The notes: generated from the sequence alone by a model not told the origin. Positions 30,598-39,943 are shown, numbered from the stretch's first letter. The stretch is 64,000 bases of DNA from Micropruina glycogenica (GCF_039524395.1 NZ_BAAAGO010000022.1), one strand, 5' to 3'. Made by a program: numbers and translations.

Positions 30598-31290
30598 GTG
30601 ATCGCGCTGCACGGCGTCACCGTCGCCGTCCCGGCGCTGACCCCGCCGGGCACCAAGACCCTGCTCGACGGGGTGAGCATCGACCTGGCCGAGCACCGCA
30701 TCGCGCTGATCGGTGCGAACGGTTCGGGCAAGTCCACGCTGCTGCGCCTGCTCAACGGCCTGATCGTGCCCACGCAAGGGCGGGTCGACGTCGAGGGCCA
30801 CGACACCCGACGTGACGCAGCGGCCGTGCGCCGCCTGGTGGGTTTCACGTTCACCGACCCACTGAGCCAACTCGTGCTACCGACCCCGCTGGACGACGTC
30901 GAGCTCAGTTTGCGCTCCCGCGTGCGTGACCGGGAGGCCCGGCAGGCCCAGGCCCGCGCCTGGCTGGCCCGCTACGGGCTGGCCGACGTGGCCGAGCGCA
31001 GCATCTACGACCTGTCGGGCGGCGAGCGGCAACTCGCGGCGCTGGTCAGCGTGCTGGCCGTGCAGCCGTCGGTGCTGGTGTGCGACGAACCCACCACGCT
31101 GCTCGACCTGCGCAACCGCAACCTGGTGGCGCAGGTGCTGGCTGACCTGCCGCACCAGGTGATCATCGCCACCCATGACCTCGAGTTGGCGGCTCAGTCG
31201 GAGAGGGTCATCGTGATCGACGCCGGTCGGGTGGTGGCCGACGGCGACCCCGAGACCGCGATCGCCGCCTACCGGGCGTTGCTGGCATGA
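30598..31290 (+). CDS. bioM: Biotin ECF transporter ATPase (CbiO-like)
   Basis: A 230-residue ABC ATPase that energises BioY. Walker A is IGANGSGKST (~39-48), the signature is LSGGERQ, Walker B is VLVCDEPTTLLDL, and the switch His is in IIATHDLEL. The GTG at 30598 is one base after the bioY stop. A single ATPase gene with a single T component is the classical BioMNY arrangement. Confidence 0.93.
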   Translation: MIALHGVTVAVPALTPPGTKTLLDGVSIDLAEHRIALIGANGSGKSTLLRLLNGLIVPTQGRVDVEGHDTRRDAAAVRRLVGFTFTDPLSQLVLPTPLDDVELSLRSRVRDREARQAQARAWLARYGLADVAERSIYDLSGGERQLAALVSVLAVQPSVLVCDEPTTLLDLRNRNLVAQVLADLPHQVIIATHDLELAAQSERVIVIDAGRVVADGDPETAIAAYRALLA

Positions 31291-31910
31291 GGCCGACCGA
31301 CGCGCTGCTCGGCAGCTACCGGCCCGGCACGTCGCCCTGGCATCGGGTGGGCGTGGGCTGGAAATACCTCGCGGTGCTGGTGCTCACCCTGCCCGCGCTG
31401 TTCGTGCAGGAGCCGTGGGTGACCGCTTCGGCCCTGGCGTTGACCGTCGGGTGCCTGCTGCTCACCGGACTGCCGGCGCGGGTCACCCTCGCCCTGTCGT
31501 GGGGGTTGCTGGTGCTGCTCGCCGTGCTGGCGGCGTTTCAGGTGCTGATCGGGCAACCGGCGCTGGCGTTCGTGGTGCCGGGCAACGTGCTACTGGCGGT
31601 GCTGGCTGCGCGGCTGATCATCGTGACCACCAGGCCAGCGGTGCTGATCGACGCGTTGGTGAGCGCAGCCGACCGGGTGCCGTTCGTCGACGGCGAGCGG
31701 TTCGGGTTGTCGGTGGGGGTGATGCTGCGCAGCATTCCGTACCTGATGGGCGCCTTCTACGACGTGCGCGACGCGGCGCGAGCGCGGGGCCTGGAGCGGC
31801 ACTGGATCGCGCGGCTCACGCCCGTGGTGGTGCGGGCGGTCGGCTTCGCCCAGGCGACCGGCGATGCGCTGGCCGCCCGCGGGCTGGGGGAGCGCTCCAG
31901 CGATCGTTGA
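31287..31910 (+). CDS. bioN: Biotin ECF transporter transmembrane (T) component
   Basis: A 207-residue membrane protein of the CbiQ/EcfT family that couples the ATPase to BioY. It has four to five hydrophobic segments and the cytoplasmic coupling helix region AFYDVRDAARARGLERH, with the Ala-Arg-Gly motif typical of T components (~165-180). The ATG overlaps the bioM stop (ATGA). Confidence 0.92.
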   Translation: MRPTDALLGSYRPGTSPWHRVGVGWKYLAVLVLTLPALFVQEPWVTASALALTVGCLLLTGLPARVTLALSWGLLVLLAVLAAFQVLIGQPALAFVVPGNVLLAVLAARLIIVTTRPAVLIDALVSAADRVPFVDGERFGLSVGVMLRSIPYLMGAFYDVRDAARARGLERHWIARLTPVVVRAVGFAQATGDALAARGLGERSSDR

Positions 31911-32060
31911 CCATCGAGGTCGACCACGTCGAGACCGGCGAGTCAGGGCTGGTCGAGCTTCTCGAGACCTTCAGACGGGTTGCGACATGCTCAACCCACG
32001 AGTTGACGCTGGACGGGCGCGTCGAGCCCCCAGCGCCTGGTTCGACACGCACCAATGACG
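31911..32060. repeat. GTCGAG-family repeat cluster after bioN
   Basis: Degenerate copies such as GGTCGACCACGTCGAGACC, GGTCGAGCTTCTCGAGACC and GCGTCGAGCCCC lie between bioN and the small ORF at 32080. No coding signal is seen. Confidence 0.65.
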
Positions 32061-32079
32061 AACCTCCTACTATGGCGCC

Positions 32080-32247
32080 ATGACCAGTAGCGCCCCTGAG
32101 CAGCCCCCCGTCACCGGGCATCGGGCCATCGACGAGGCCCTGATCGCGCTCGACCTCAGCGGGCCGGTCGGTGAGCACGCCGAGCGGGTGCAGGCGGTGC
32201 ACACGGTGCTGCAGCAGGTGCTCAACCCCGCTTCCGAACAACGGTGA
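32080..32247 (+). CDS. Small conserved hypothetical protein upstream of tlyA
   Basis: A 55-residue acidic helical protein (ends ...LQQVLNPASEQR) with GHRAIDEALIALDLSGPVGEHAERV in its centre. A similar small ORF occupies the slot between the HAD gene and tlyA in other actinobacteria, for example Mycobacterium, which supports it as a real gene. TACTAT at 32068-32073 is a -10 box six bases before the ATG, which suggests a leaderless mRNA. It overlaps tlyA (GTGA). Function is unknown. Confidence 0.8.
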   Translation: MTSSAPEQPPVTGHRAIDEALIALDLSGPVGEHAERVQAVHTVLQQVLNPASEQR

Positions 32248-32975
32248 CCGCTCGGCTCGACCTGGTGCTGGTGCGCCGCGGCCTCGCGCGCTCACGGGGC
32301 CAGGCGGCCGACGCGATCAAGGCCGGACGGGTGCTCGTCAACGGCCAACCGGCGCACAAGCCGTCCGAACCGGTCAGCGACGCCGACGACGTGCAGTTCA
32401 CCGGCGGCGACCACTACGTGTCGCGCGCGGCCCACAAGCTGATCGGTGCCCTGGACGCCTCGGGCGTCATCGTCACCGGCCGGGTGCTCGACGCGGGCGC
32501 CTGCACGGGCGGGTTCACCCAGGTGGTGCTCGAACGCGGCGCCGACACCGTGTACGCGGTGGACGTCGGCCACGACCAGTTGGCGGCATCGATCAGCGAC
32601 GACCCTCGGGTACGGGTGCGCGAAGGGTTGAACCTTCGCGACCTGACCCTGGCCGACCTCGACGGCGAACCGGTCGACCTGATCGTCGGCGACGTGTCGT
32701 TCATCTCTCTGCGGCTGTTGCTGCAGCCGATGCTGACCGTGCTGAAGCCGTCGGGCACCGCCCTGCTGCTGGTGAAACCGCAGTTCGAGGTCGGCCGCGG
32801 CGGCCACGACTCGCGGGGTGTGGTGCGTGACGACGCCGTGCGCCGGCGCTGTGTCGACGACGTCGTTGCGGGGGCGTGCGAGCTGGGTTGGCGCGAGGCC
32901 TGGCGAGGCGTGAGCGGCACGCCGGGAACGTCCGGCAACATCGAGTACTTCGTGCAACTCGTGCACCACGAGTAA
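32244..32975 (+). CDS. tlyA: rRNA 2'-O-methyltransferase TlyA (16S/23S)
   Basis: A 243-residue TlyA-family protein. The N-terminal S4 RNA-binding domain (2-~60: RLDLVLVRRGLARSRGQAADAIKAGRVLVNG) precedes an FtsJ-type SAM methyltransferase domain. The SAM-binding loop is VLDAGACTGGFTQVVLERGA, followed by VGDVSFISL and LLVKPQFEVGR. In mycobacteria TlyA 2'-O-methylates C1409 of 16S and C1920 of 23S rRNA and its loss gives capreomycin resistance. The same activity is expected here but not proven. GTG start, overlapping the small ORF. Confidence 0.93.
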   Translation: MTARLDLVLVRRGLARSRGQAADAIKAGRVLVNGQPAHKPSEPVSDADDVQFTGGDHYVSRAAHKLIGALDASGVIVTGRVLDAGACTGGFTQVVLERGADTVYAVDVGHDQLAASISDDPRVRVREGLNLRDLTLADLDGEPVDLIVGDVSFISLRLLLQPMLTVLKPSGTALLLVKPQFEVGRGGHDSRGVVRDDAVRRRCVDDVVAGACELGWREAWRGVSGTPGTSGNIEYFVQLVHHE

Positions 32976-33005
32976 CTGTCGCCGCCCCAGGTTAGGGTGA
33001 TACCC

Positions 33006-33923
33006 GTGCCCAGTCGTCGCTACGTCACCGTCACCCTGCACGGGGGACGCCCGGCCGCGGTCAGCGCCGCCGCGGGTTTCATCGCGGGCATGGCACAGCA
33101 CGGCATCACCAGCCTCGTGAAGGGCGATCAACTGCAGCAGTTCGCGTCGTCCGAGGGCGTCGAGCAACTCTCGCCCGACAACGAGAAACAGAGCGAGCTC
33201 GCGATCGTGTTCGGCGGCGACGGCAGCATTCTGCGTGCCGCCGAGTGGGCCTTACCGCTCGACATACCGGTGCTGGGGGTCAACCTGGGGCACGTCGGGT
33301 TTCTGGCCGAGCTCGAGTCGCACCAGGCCGGTTCGCTGATCAGCCATGTGGTGAAGCGCAACTACACCGTCGAAGAGCGCATGACCATCGACACCATCGT
33401 CACCGACGAGTCGGGCACCGAGGTGTGGCGGTCGTTCGCGGTCAACGAGGTCTCGATCGAGAAGCTGGCCCGCGAGCGCATGATCGAGGTGCTGGTGCGG
33501 GTCGACGGCCGCGCACTGTCGCGCTGGGGCACCGACGGCGTGCTCATGTCGACCCCCACCGGGTCGACCGCCTACGCCTTCTCGGCCAACGGGCCGGTGA
33601 TGTGGCCCGACATCGACGCCCTGCTGCTGGTGCCGCTGTCGGCGCACGCGCTGTTCAGTCGTCCGCTGGTGATCGGTCCACATTCCACCATTTCGATCGA
33701 GGTGCTGCCGTCCAACGAATGCAACGCCGTGGTGTGGTGCGACGGGCGCCGCACCACCGACATCGGCGGCGGCATGGTGGTTACCGCGCAGGTGGGCACC
33801 CACCGGCTGAAACTGGCTCGCATCTCTGAGCGGCCGTTCGTCGATCGCCTGGTGCGCAAGTTCGCCCTGCCCGTCGACGGCTGGCGGGGGGTCGCCGAGC
33901 GCGAACAGCAGAATGCTGACTGA
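33006..33923 (+). CDS. nadK: NAD kinase
   Basis: Phosphorylates NAD to NADP in the cytoplasm. The 305 residues include the diagnostic GGDGSILRAAE (FGGDGS) and TPTGSTAYAFSANGP, plus NEVSIEKLARERM. GTG 33006 is chosen over the in-frame GTG at 32997 because TAGGGT at 32993-32998 is a plausible -10 box 7 bases before it, which implies a leaderless mRNA. The 3' end overlaps recN by 11 bases. The order tlyA-nadK-recN is conserved in actinobacteria. Confidence 0.96.
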   Translation: MPSRRYVTVTLHGGRPAAVSAAAGFIAGMAQHGITSLVKGDQLQQFASSEGVEQLSPDNEKQSELAIVFGGDGSILRAAEWALPLDIPVLGVNLGHVGFLAELESHQAGSLISHVVKRNYTVEERMTIDTIVTDESGTEVWRSFAVNEVSIEKLARERMIEVLVRVDGRALSRWGTDGVLMSTPTGSTAYAFSANGPVMWPDIDALLLVPLSAHALFSRPLVIGPHSTISIEVLPSNECNAVVWCDGRRTTDIGGGMVVTAQVGTHRLKLARISERPFVDRLVRKFALPVDGWRGVAEREQQNAD

Positions 33924-35592
33924 ACTGCGCATCAGCGACCTCGGCGTGATCGCCGAGGCCGTGCTCGAGCCCGGGCCCGGGTTCACCGCCGTCACCGGTG
34001 AAACCGGCGCCGGCAAAACCATGGTGGTCACCGGGTTGTCGCTGCTGTTGGGCGCCCGGGCCGACGCAGGCCTGATCCGGCGCGGGGCGTCCCGCTGCCT
34101 GGTCGAGGGATCCTGGACGCTGGCGGCCGACGAAGCCGCCGAGCTGGCCGACCTGGGTGCCGAAACCGACAACGGCGAGTTGCTGGTCGGGCGGGTGATC
34201 AGCCCATCGCGGTCGCGGGCGCTGCTGGGTGGCGTGAGCGTGCCGGTGGTGAAGGCATCCGAGGTGGTCACCGCGTGGGCCACCATTCACGGCCAGTCCG
34301 AGCAGGTGCGATTGGGCACCCCCGAGCGGCAGCGCGAGGTGCTCGATCGTTTCGCCGGCACTGACCATGCGGCGTTGCTGGCCCGGCACGAGCAGGCGTT
34401 CACCAAGCGGCGGCAGGCGGCGTCCGAGTTGGCCGCGCTGACCGGTGCGGCACGCGAACGCGCTCGAGAACTCGACCTGCTGAGGTTCGGGCTCGACGAA
34501 ATCGCATCGGTCGATCCGCAACCTGACGAAGACGTGGTTCTGGCAGGGCAGGCGCAGCGGCTGCAGGCCGTGGACGACCTGCGGCTGGCCGCGCACGCCG
34601 CCGTCATGGCTCTGAGCGGTGACGCCGAGGCCTGGGACGACGCCCCCAACGCGCTCGGATTGGTGGCGGCGGCGCGCAAGAGCGTGGACGCAGCTGTGGT
34701 CGACGACCCGTCTCTGGGGCCGGTGGGGGCTCGGTTGGCCGACGCCGCCGTGCTGTTGGCCGACGTGGCTGCCGATCTGGCGAGCTACCTCGATCGGTTG
34801 GAGGCCGACCCGGCCCGCTTGGAATGGATCGCCGAACGTCGCTCGGCCCTGCAGGGGCTGCTGCGCAAATACGGAGCGTCGGTCAGCGAGGTGTTGGCAT
34901 GGGCTGCTGAAGCCGCGCAGCGCTCGGGCGGGTTGGCGGCCACCGACGACCGCATCGCCGATCTGCAGGCCGAGGTGGCAGCGCTCGACGACGAGTTGGC
35001 GGCGAGCGCCGCGGCGATCACGAAGGGCCGTGCGGCGGCAGGGGTCGAGCTGGCCGCCTTGGTGCGCGACGAACTGTCCGCCCTGGCCATGCCGCACGCC
35101 CGGCTCGAGTTCGCGCTCGCCCCCGTCGCGATCGGCGCCCACGGAGCCGACCAGGTCACGATCATGTTCACCGCCAACGCAGGTGCCGCGCCGGCGCCGC
35201 TTTCCAAGGCGGCCTCCGGCGGCGAGCTGTCGCGGGTGCGGCTGGCGCTCGAGGTGGTGCTGGCGTCGGGTGCGACCGGGCAGACATTCGTGTTCGACGA
35301 GGTCGACGCCGGCATCGGCGGAGCGGTGGCCCTCGAGATCGGACGCCGGTTGGCCCGGTTGGCCGAACACGCCCAAGTGATCGTGGTGACCCACCTGGCA
35401 CAGGTGGCGGCTTTCGCCGACACGCACTACGTGGTGGCGAAGGCGACAGACGGGCAGGTGACCACCAGCGGCATCGTTGCGGTCGAGGGCGCCGAGCGGC
35501 TCGATGAGCTGGCTCGCATGATGGCCGGCCTGGAGGGGTCCGCGAACGCCCACGCGCACGCCGCCGAGCTGCTGGCGGCGGCCGCCCGCTGA
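33913..35592 (+). CDS. recN: DNA repair protein RecN
   Basis: An SMC-like ATPase acting in recombinational repair of double-strand breaks. The 559 residues show Walker A in GETGAGKTMVVTGLSLLLG (near 29-36), Gln-rich HGQSEQVRLGTP (Q loop), and a central region of ~200 residues with heptad-like helices. The C-terminal signature is KAASGGELSRVRLALEVVL, with Walker B VFDEVDAGIGG and VVTHLAQVA. The start is the ATG at 33913 inside the end of nadK. The SteA/SteB genes that follow recN in Mycobacterium are absent and pyrG comes next. Confidence 0.96.
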   Translation: MLTELRISDLGVIAEAVLEPGPGFTAVTGETGAGKTMVVTGLSLLLGARADAGLIRRGASRCLVEGSWTLAADEAAELADLGAETDNGELLVGRVISPSRSRALLGGVSVPVVKASEVVTAWATIHGQSEQVRLGTPERQREVLDRFAGTDHAALLARHEQAFTKRRQAASELAALTGAARERARELDLLRFGLDEIASVDPQPDEDVVLAGQAQRLQAVDDLRLAAHAAVMALSGDAEAWDDAPNALGLVAAARKSVDAAVVDDPSLGPVGARLADAAVLLADVAADLASYLDRLEADPARLEWIAERRSALQGLLRKYGASVSEVLAWAAEAAQRSGGLAATDDRIADLQAEVAALDDELAASAAAITKGRAAAGVELAALVRDELSALAMPHARLEFALAPVAIGAHGADQVTIMFTANAGAAPAPLSKAASGGELSRVRLALEVVLASGATGQTFVFDEVDAGIGGAVALEIGRRLARLAEHAQVIVVTHLAQVAAFADTHYVVAKATDGQVTTSGIVAVEGAERLDELARMMAGLEGSANAHAHAAELLAAAAR

Positions 35593-35710
35593 GTCTTCGC
35601 CGGTCGAGGTGGTCGAGCGTGTCGAGACCTCTCCTGCGGATCGTTACGAGTATGGGACGCCAGCACGCCGGTTCGCCACGGCGGCGTCAGGCGCTCTATG
35701 GTGGAACCCC

Positions 35711-37372
35711 GTGGGGAACGGCAGCAGTACCAAGCACATCTTCGTCACCGGAGGCGTCGCCTCCTCGCTCGGCAAGGGCCTCACCGCCTCGAGCCTGGGC
35801 AGTCTTCTCGTGGCCCGTGGGCTGCGGGTCACCATGCAGAAACTCGACCCGTATCTGAACGTCGATCCGGGCACCATGAACCCGTTTCAGCACGGTGAGG
35901 TGTTCGTCACCGAAGACGGTGCCGAAACCGATCTCGACATCGGCCACTACGAGCGCTTCCTCGACGTCAACCTGAGCGCCGACGCCAACGTGACCACCGG
36001 CAAGGTGTACTCGAACGTGATCGCCAAAGAGCGTCGCGGCGACTTTCTGGGCGACACCGTGCAGGTGATTCCGCACATCACCAACGAGATCAAAGACGAG
36101 ATGCTCTCGATGGCCACCGGCAACGTCGACGTGGTGATCCACGAGATCGGCGGCACCGTGGGCGACATCGAATCGCTGCCTTTCCTCGAAGCCGCGCGGC
36201 AGGTGCGTCGCGACGTGGGCCGCGAGAACGTGTTCTTTCTGCATGTGTCGCTGGTGCCGTACCTCGGGCCGTCCGGTGAGTTGAAGACCAAGCCGACCCA
36301 GCATTCGGTGGCCGCGCTGCGCCAGGTCGGCATCACCCCCGACGCGATCGTCTGCCGCTCCAACCGCGAGATTCCCGACGGCGTGAAGCGCAAGATCTCG
36401 CTGATGTGCGACGTCGACGAAGAGGCGGTGGTCAGCTGCCCCGACGCGCCGTCGATCTACGACATTCCCAAGGTGCTGCACGATGAGGGCCTCGACGCCT
36501 ACGTGGTGCGCCGGCTCGGGGTCAGCTTTCGCGACGTCAACTGGACGAAGTGGAACGACCTGCTCGAGCGCGTCCACCACCCCAAAGAGGACGTCACCAT
36601 CGGCCTGGTCGGCAAGTACATCGACCTGCCCGACGCGTACCTGAGCGTGTCGGAGGCGCTGCGGGCCGGCGGGTTCGCCAACCACGCGAAGGTGCACGTG
36701 CGCTGGATCGCGTCCGACTCGTGCGAAACCCCGGCGGGCGCCGCCGCTCAACTGGGCGATCTGGACGGCATCGTGGTGCCCGGCGGCTTCGGTATCCGTG
36801 GTGTTGAGGGCAAGCTGGGAGCGCTGAAGTACGCCCGCGAGAACCAACTGCCCACGCTGGGGCTCTGCCTGGGCCTGCAGTGCATGGTGATCGAGGTGGC
36901 CCGCGACCTGTGCGGGCTCAACGACGCCGCCTCGACCGAGTTCGAACCCGACACCGACGCGCCTGTGATCGCCACGATGGCCGAGCAGGTGGCCCACGTG
37001 TCGGGCGAGGGCCAGTTGGGGGCGACCATGCGGCTGGGCGCCTACCCGGCCGACCTGGTCAAGGGTTCGCTGGTCAGCAAGCTCTACGGCGCCACCAGCG
37101 TGTCGGAGCGGCACCGGCACCGCTACGAGGTGAACAACGCCTACCGCGACCAGTTGCAGGCCGCCGGGCTGCGCATTGTCGGCACCTCGCCCGATTCGAG
37201 CCTGGTCGAGTTCGTCGAACTCGACCATGAGCAGCACCCGTTCTTCGTCGCCACGCAGGCGCACCCCGAACTCAAGTCGCGGCCCACCAAGCCGCACCCA
37301 CTGTTCGTCGGCCTGATCGCCGCCGCCCTCACCCGCAAACTGTCGGCCCGGTTGCCGGTCGAGGAGTCCTGA
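35711..37372 (+). CDS. pyrG: CTP synthase
   Basis: Makes CTP from UTP, ATP and glutamine. The 553 residues comprise the N-terminal synthetase (KHIFVTGGVASSLGKGLTASSLG, P-loop-like; DPYLNVDPGTMNPFQHGEVFVTEDGAETDLD-type residues) and a C-terminal class-I glutaminase. The nucleophile Cys is in LGLCLGLQCMVIE, with HPE in ATQAHPELKS. GTG 35711 gives the family's N-terminus. TATGGT at 35697-35702 is a -10 box 8 bases upstream, suggesting a leaderless mRNA. An upstream in-frame extension would read through the GTCGAG repeat at about 35610 and is rejected. Confidence 0.97.
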   Translation: MGNGSSTKHIFVTGGVASSLGKGLTASSLGSLLVARGLRVTMQKLDPYLNVDPGTMNPFQHGEVFVTEDGAETDLDIGHYERFLDVNLSADANVTTGKVYSNVIAKERRGDFLGDTVQVIPHITNEIKDEMLSMATGNVDVVIHEIGGTVGDIESLPFLEAARQVRRDVGRENVFFLHVSLVPYLGPSGELKTKPTQHSVAALRQVGITPDAIVCRSNREIPDGVKRKISLMCDVDEEAVVSCPDAPSIYDIPKVLHDEGLDAYVVRRLGVSFRDVNWTKWNDLLERVHHPKEDVTIGLVGKYIDLPDAYLSVSEALRAGGFANHAKVHVRWIASDSCETPAGAAAQLGDLDGIVVPGGFGIRGVEGKLGALKYARENQLPTLGLCLGLQCMVIEVARDLCGLNDAASTEFEPDTDAPVIATMAEQVAHVSGEGQLGATMRLGAYPADLVKGSLVSKLYGATSVSERHRHRYEVNNAYRDQLQAAGLRIVGTSPDSSLVEFVELDHEQHPFFVATQAHPELKSRPTKPHPLFVGLIAAALTRKLSARLPVEES

Positions 37373-38061
37373 TGACTGCCGACCTGCCGGTGCTGGGGCC
37401 ACGCGACAACGTCGACCGTCCTGCACAGTGGCCGCTGGTGTCGCACAAAGTGCTGGGCGTTGGTGCGGTCAGCGACTACGTGGACGACACCGTGGCCACG
37501 CCCGACGGCGAGCAGATGCACCGGCAGTACCTGCTGCACCCGGGCGCGGTTGCGGTGATCGCTCTGGACGATCACGATCGCGTGGTCGTGGTGCGCCAGT
37601 ATCGTCACCCGGTCGGGTTTCAACTGATCGAGCCGCCGGCGGGGCTGCTCGACGCCGACGACGAGTCGTTCCTCGCAGCTGCGCAGCGCGAGCTGGCCGA
37701 AGAAGCGATGCTGGCGGCCGACGACTGGCGGTTGCTGATCGACATGTTCACCTCGCCGGGGTGCAACTCCGAGGCGATCCGGTTCTTTTTGGCCCGAGGG
37801 TTGCGCCGCGTGCCCCGTCCGGACGGGTTCGTGGTCGAGCACGAAGAACTCCACATGCAGGTCGGGCTGGTGCCCTTGGCCGACTTGGTCGAGGGCATCT
37901 ACGCAGGGCAGATTCAGAGTCCCTCGTTAGTAGCCGGGGTGTTGGCGCTCGAAGCCGCCCGGCAGAGCGGACGGCTCGACGACCTGCGACCCGCCGACCT
38001 ACCCTGGCCGGCACGGGACATCCGTCAGCACCTTCTGGACGAGATCGCGAAGCTGGCCTGA
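37372..38061 (+). CDS. Nudix hydrolase, ADP-ribose pyrophosphatase-like
   Basis: A 229-residue protein that probably hydrolyses ADP-ribose or related nucleoside diphosphates. The Nudix helix is GLLDADDESFLAAAQRELAEEAML. Compared with the consensus it has one extra residue between the Gly and the first Glu, and Ala-Met in place of the usual final Gly, while the catalytic REL-EE core is intact. FTSPGCNSEAIRFFLARGL follows, as in ADP-ribose pyrophosphatases. The ATG overlaps the pyrG stop (TGATG). The pyrG-nudix-xerD order is conserved. Confidence 0.92.
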   Translation: MTADLPVLGPRDNVDRPAQWPLVSHKVLGVGAVSDYVDDTVATPDGEQMHRQYLLHPGAVAVIALDDHDRVVVVRQYRHPVGFQLIEPPAGLLDADDESFLAAAQRELAEEAMLAADDWRLLIDMFTSPGCNSEAIRFFLARGLRRVPRPDGFVVEHEELHMQVGLVPLADLVEGIYAGQIQSPSLVAGVLALEAARQSGRLDDLRPADLPWPARDIRQHLLDEIAKLA

Positions 38062-38063
38062 GC

Positions 38064-38993
38064 ATGGCCGTGCAGCGGGTGGTCGGCGCGTTCCTCGACC
38101 ATCTCACGGTGGAGCGAGGAGCTTCGGAGCACACCGTCGCCGGTTACCGGCGCGACCTGGCCCGCTATCGGGAGTTTCTCGACGAGTGGGGCCGTGCCGA
38201 CCTGGCCGAGGTGACCGAGGCCGATGTCGCGGCGTTCGCGACGTGGCTGCGCGCGGGCTCCGAGCGGCACCCGCCGCTGGCGCCCAGCAGCGTGGCGCGG
38301 GCGTTGAGTGCAGTGAAGTCCCTGCACCGCTTCGCCGTCGACGACGGCCTGCTGGCCGACAACCGCGCCACCGGGGTGTCGCCGCCGCAGGCCGGACGGC
38401 GGCTGCCGAAGGCGCTGCCCCTCGACCAGGTGCAGGCCCTGCTCGACAGCCCTGATGTGTCCACGCCGGTCGGCCTGCGCGACGCGGCCCTGCTCGAACT
38501 GCTGTACGGCACCGGCGCCCGCATCACCGAGTTGGTCAGCCTCGATGTCGACGACGTGACGCACCTGGCCCATGAGCCTGACGCCGGGCTGCGGCTGTTC
38601 GGTAAGGGGCGCAAAGAGCGCATCGTGCCGGTCGGCTCGTACGCGCGGGCTGCCCTGGACGCCTGGCTGGTGCGGGGTCGTCCGGCGCTGCTGCAGGGTG
38701 CGAGGGGTTCGACGCCGGCGCTGTTCGTGAACACCCGCGGTGCGCGGCTGAGCCGGCAGTCGGCCTGGGGGCTGCTGCGGCAGCAAGCCGACCGCGCAGG
38801 CATCACCGCCGAGATCGGCCCGCACACCCTGCGGCATTCGTTCGCCACGCACCTGCTCGACGGGGGAGCGGACGTGCGGGTCGTCCAGGAACTGCTGGGC
38901 CACGCCTCGGTGGCCACCACTCAGATCTACACGCTGGTGACGGTCGAGCACCTGCGCGAGGTGTTTCTGACCGCGCACCCACGGGCCCGATGA
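38064..38993 (+). CDS. xerD: Site-specific tyrosine recombinase XerD
   Basis: Resolves chromosome dimers at dif together with XerC. The 309 residues have an N-terminal core-binding SAM-like domain (1-~105) and a catalytic domain with the full set: Arg153 (TGARITEL), Lys181 (FGKGRKER), His254 and Arg257 (HTLRHSFATH), His280 (LLGHAS) and Tyr289 (TTQIYT). The ATG is two bases after the Nudix stop. Its place before parA-scpAB-rluB is typical for actinobacteria, though here the bacteriocin locus lies between. Confidence 0.96.
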   Translation: MAVQRVVGAFLDHLTVERGASEHTVAGYRRDLARYREFLDEWGRADLAEVTEADVAAFATWLRAGSERHPPLAPSSVARALSAVKSLHRFAVDDGLLADNRATGVSPPQAGRRLPKALPLDQVQALLDSPDVSTPVGLRDAALLELLYGTGARITELVSLDVDDVTHLAHEPDAGLRLFGKGRKERIVPVGSYARAALDAWLVRGRPALLQGARGSTPALFVNTRGARLSRQSAWGLLRQQADRAGITAEIGPHTLRHSFATHLLDGGADVRVVQELLGHASVATTQIYTLVTVEHLREVFLTAHPRAR

Positions 38994-39313
38994 TGCACGT
39001 GCATCGCTGATCGACCTGGCCGGCGAGGGGATGAGCCAACGCAACCATCAGGTCGCCGCGCGCTCGAAATGTGTGCGACCGATACCGGCCCTTCGGTGGC
39101 CGACCATTCGGCTCGACCAACGTGCCCGCCGATTTGAGGGCTTCGCCGAGTGAGTTCGTGCAATTTGCACCCGTCGTGGCGCAGGATGGTTTCAACACCC
39201 CTCGTGAGAGAGACCATGAAGCCGATCGCCAGTGCCGGGGCTGAGCGCGCCCGACCGCCAAGGTCCAGCCGATTCGCGACCACCCGAAGGCTGGGTCGAA
39301 CGGTGGCTGCAGC
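38994..39313. other. Spacer between xerD and the response regulator
   Basis: 320 bp without a recognisable gene. It contains a perfect palindrome GATGCACGTGCATC (38992-39005, overlapping the xerD stop) and GTGCAATTTGCAC (39158-39170), either of which could be a regulator site. This is the left boundary of the bacteriocin locus. No attachment-site duplication or integrase remnant was recognised. Confidence 0.5.
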
Positions 39314-39943
39314 ATGATTCGGGTGCTGGCCGCCGAAGACGATCCACTGGCCCAACGCGCGATTCGCGGATACCTGGCCCCGGTGCCCGACATCGAGGTG
39401 CTCGACATTGCCGGCGATGGCGCGAAGGCGCTCGCCCTGGTCGAATCGCTGCACCCGGACGTGCTGATCACCGATCTGCATATGCCGCACCTGAACGGGC
39501 TGGAGCTGCTCAAAGCGGTGTTCGCTCTGCCCGACCCGCCTCGGGCGTTGTGTTTCACCGCGCTGGGCGACGAATCGTCGATGCGGGCCGCGTTGTCGGC
39601 AGGGGCCAGTGGGTTTCTGCTCAAGGTCGATCCACCGGCCCTGCTGGTTCAAGCGATACGCAGCGCCTACGAGGGCGACGCCCTGGTGTCACCCAAGCTG
39701 ACCGCTCAGGTTCTTCGCGGCATCACCACTGTCGGGGCTCGGCCCAAGCACCTCAACGACGCCGACGTCGAGTTGCTCGGCCTGGTCGGGCAGGGCCTGA
39801 ACAACGGTGACATCGGCGACGCCCTGCATCTGGCCCCCAGCACCGTGAAGACCTACGTGAGCCGGCTGCTGCGCAAGACCGACAGCCGCAGCCGCGCCCA
39901 ACTGGCAGCCCGCGCCCACGAGTGGGGGGTCGTGGTCGGCTGA
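39314..39943 (+). CDS. LuxR-type response regulator of the bacteriocin locus
   Basis: A 209-residue response regulator. The receiver domain has acidic residues at 8-10, the phospho-acceptor Asp54 in LITDLHMPHLNG and the conserved Lys in SGFLLKVDPP. The LuxR-type helix-turn-helix reads LNDADVELLGLVGQGLNNGDIGDALHLAPSTVKTYVSRLLRK. No kinase gene is adjacent. The only unpaired NarL-type kinase nearby is at 44512, at the other end of the ABC/PH-domain/peptide cluster. The two are probably a split pair controlling that cluster (inference). It faces the converging permease gene. Confidence 0.9.
   Translation: MIRVLAAEDDPLAQRAIRGYLAPVPDIEVLDIAGDGAKALALVESLHPDVLITDLHMPHLNGLELLKAVFALPDPPRALCFTALGDESSMRAALSAGASGFLLKVDPPALLVQAIRSAYEGDALVSPKLTAQVLRGITTVGARPKHLNDADVELLGLVGQGLNNGDIGDALHLAPSTVKTYVSRLLRKTDSRSRAQLAARAHEWGVVVG

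Noticed and set aside
35609..35710. N-terminal extension of CTP synthase from an upstream ATG
   Set aside because: The extension reads through a GTCGAG repeat, is absent from the family, and a -10 box lies inside it. GTG 35711 fits better.
38994..39313. Remnant of a sensor kinase gene upstream of the 39314 regulator
   Set aside because: Translation in the forward frames gave no HisKA or HATPase motif; only two short palindromes are visible.
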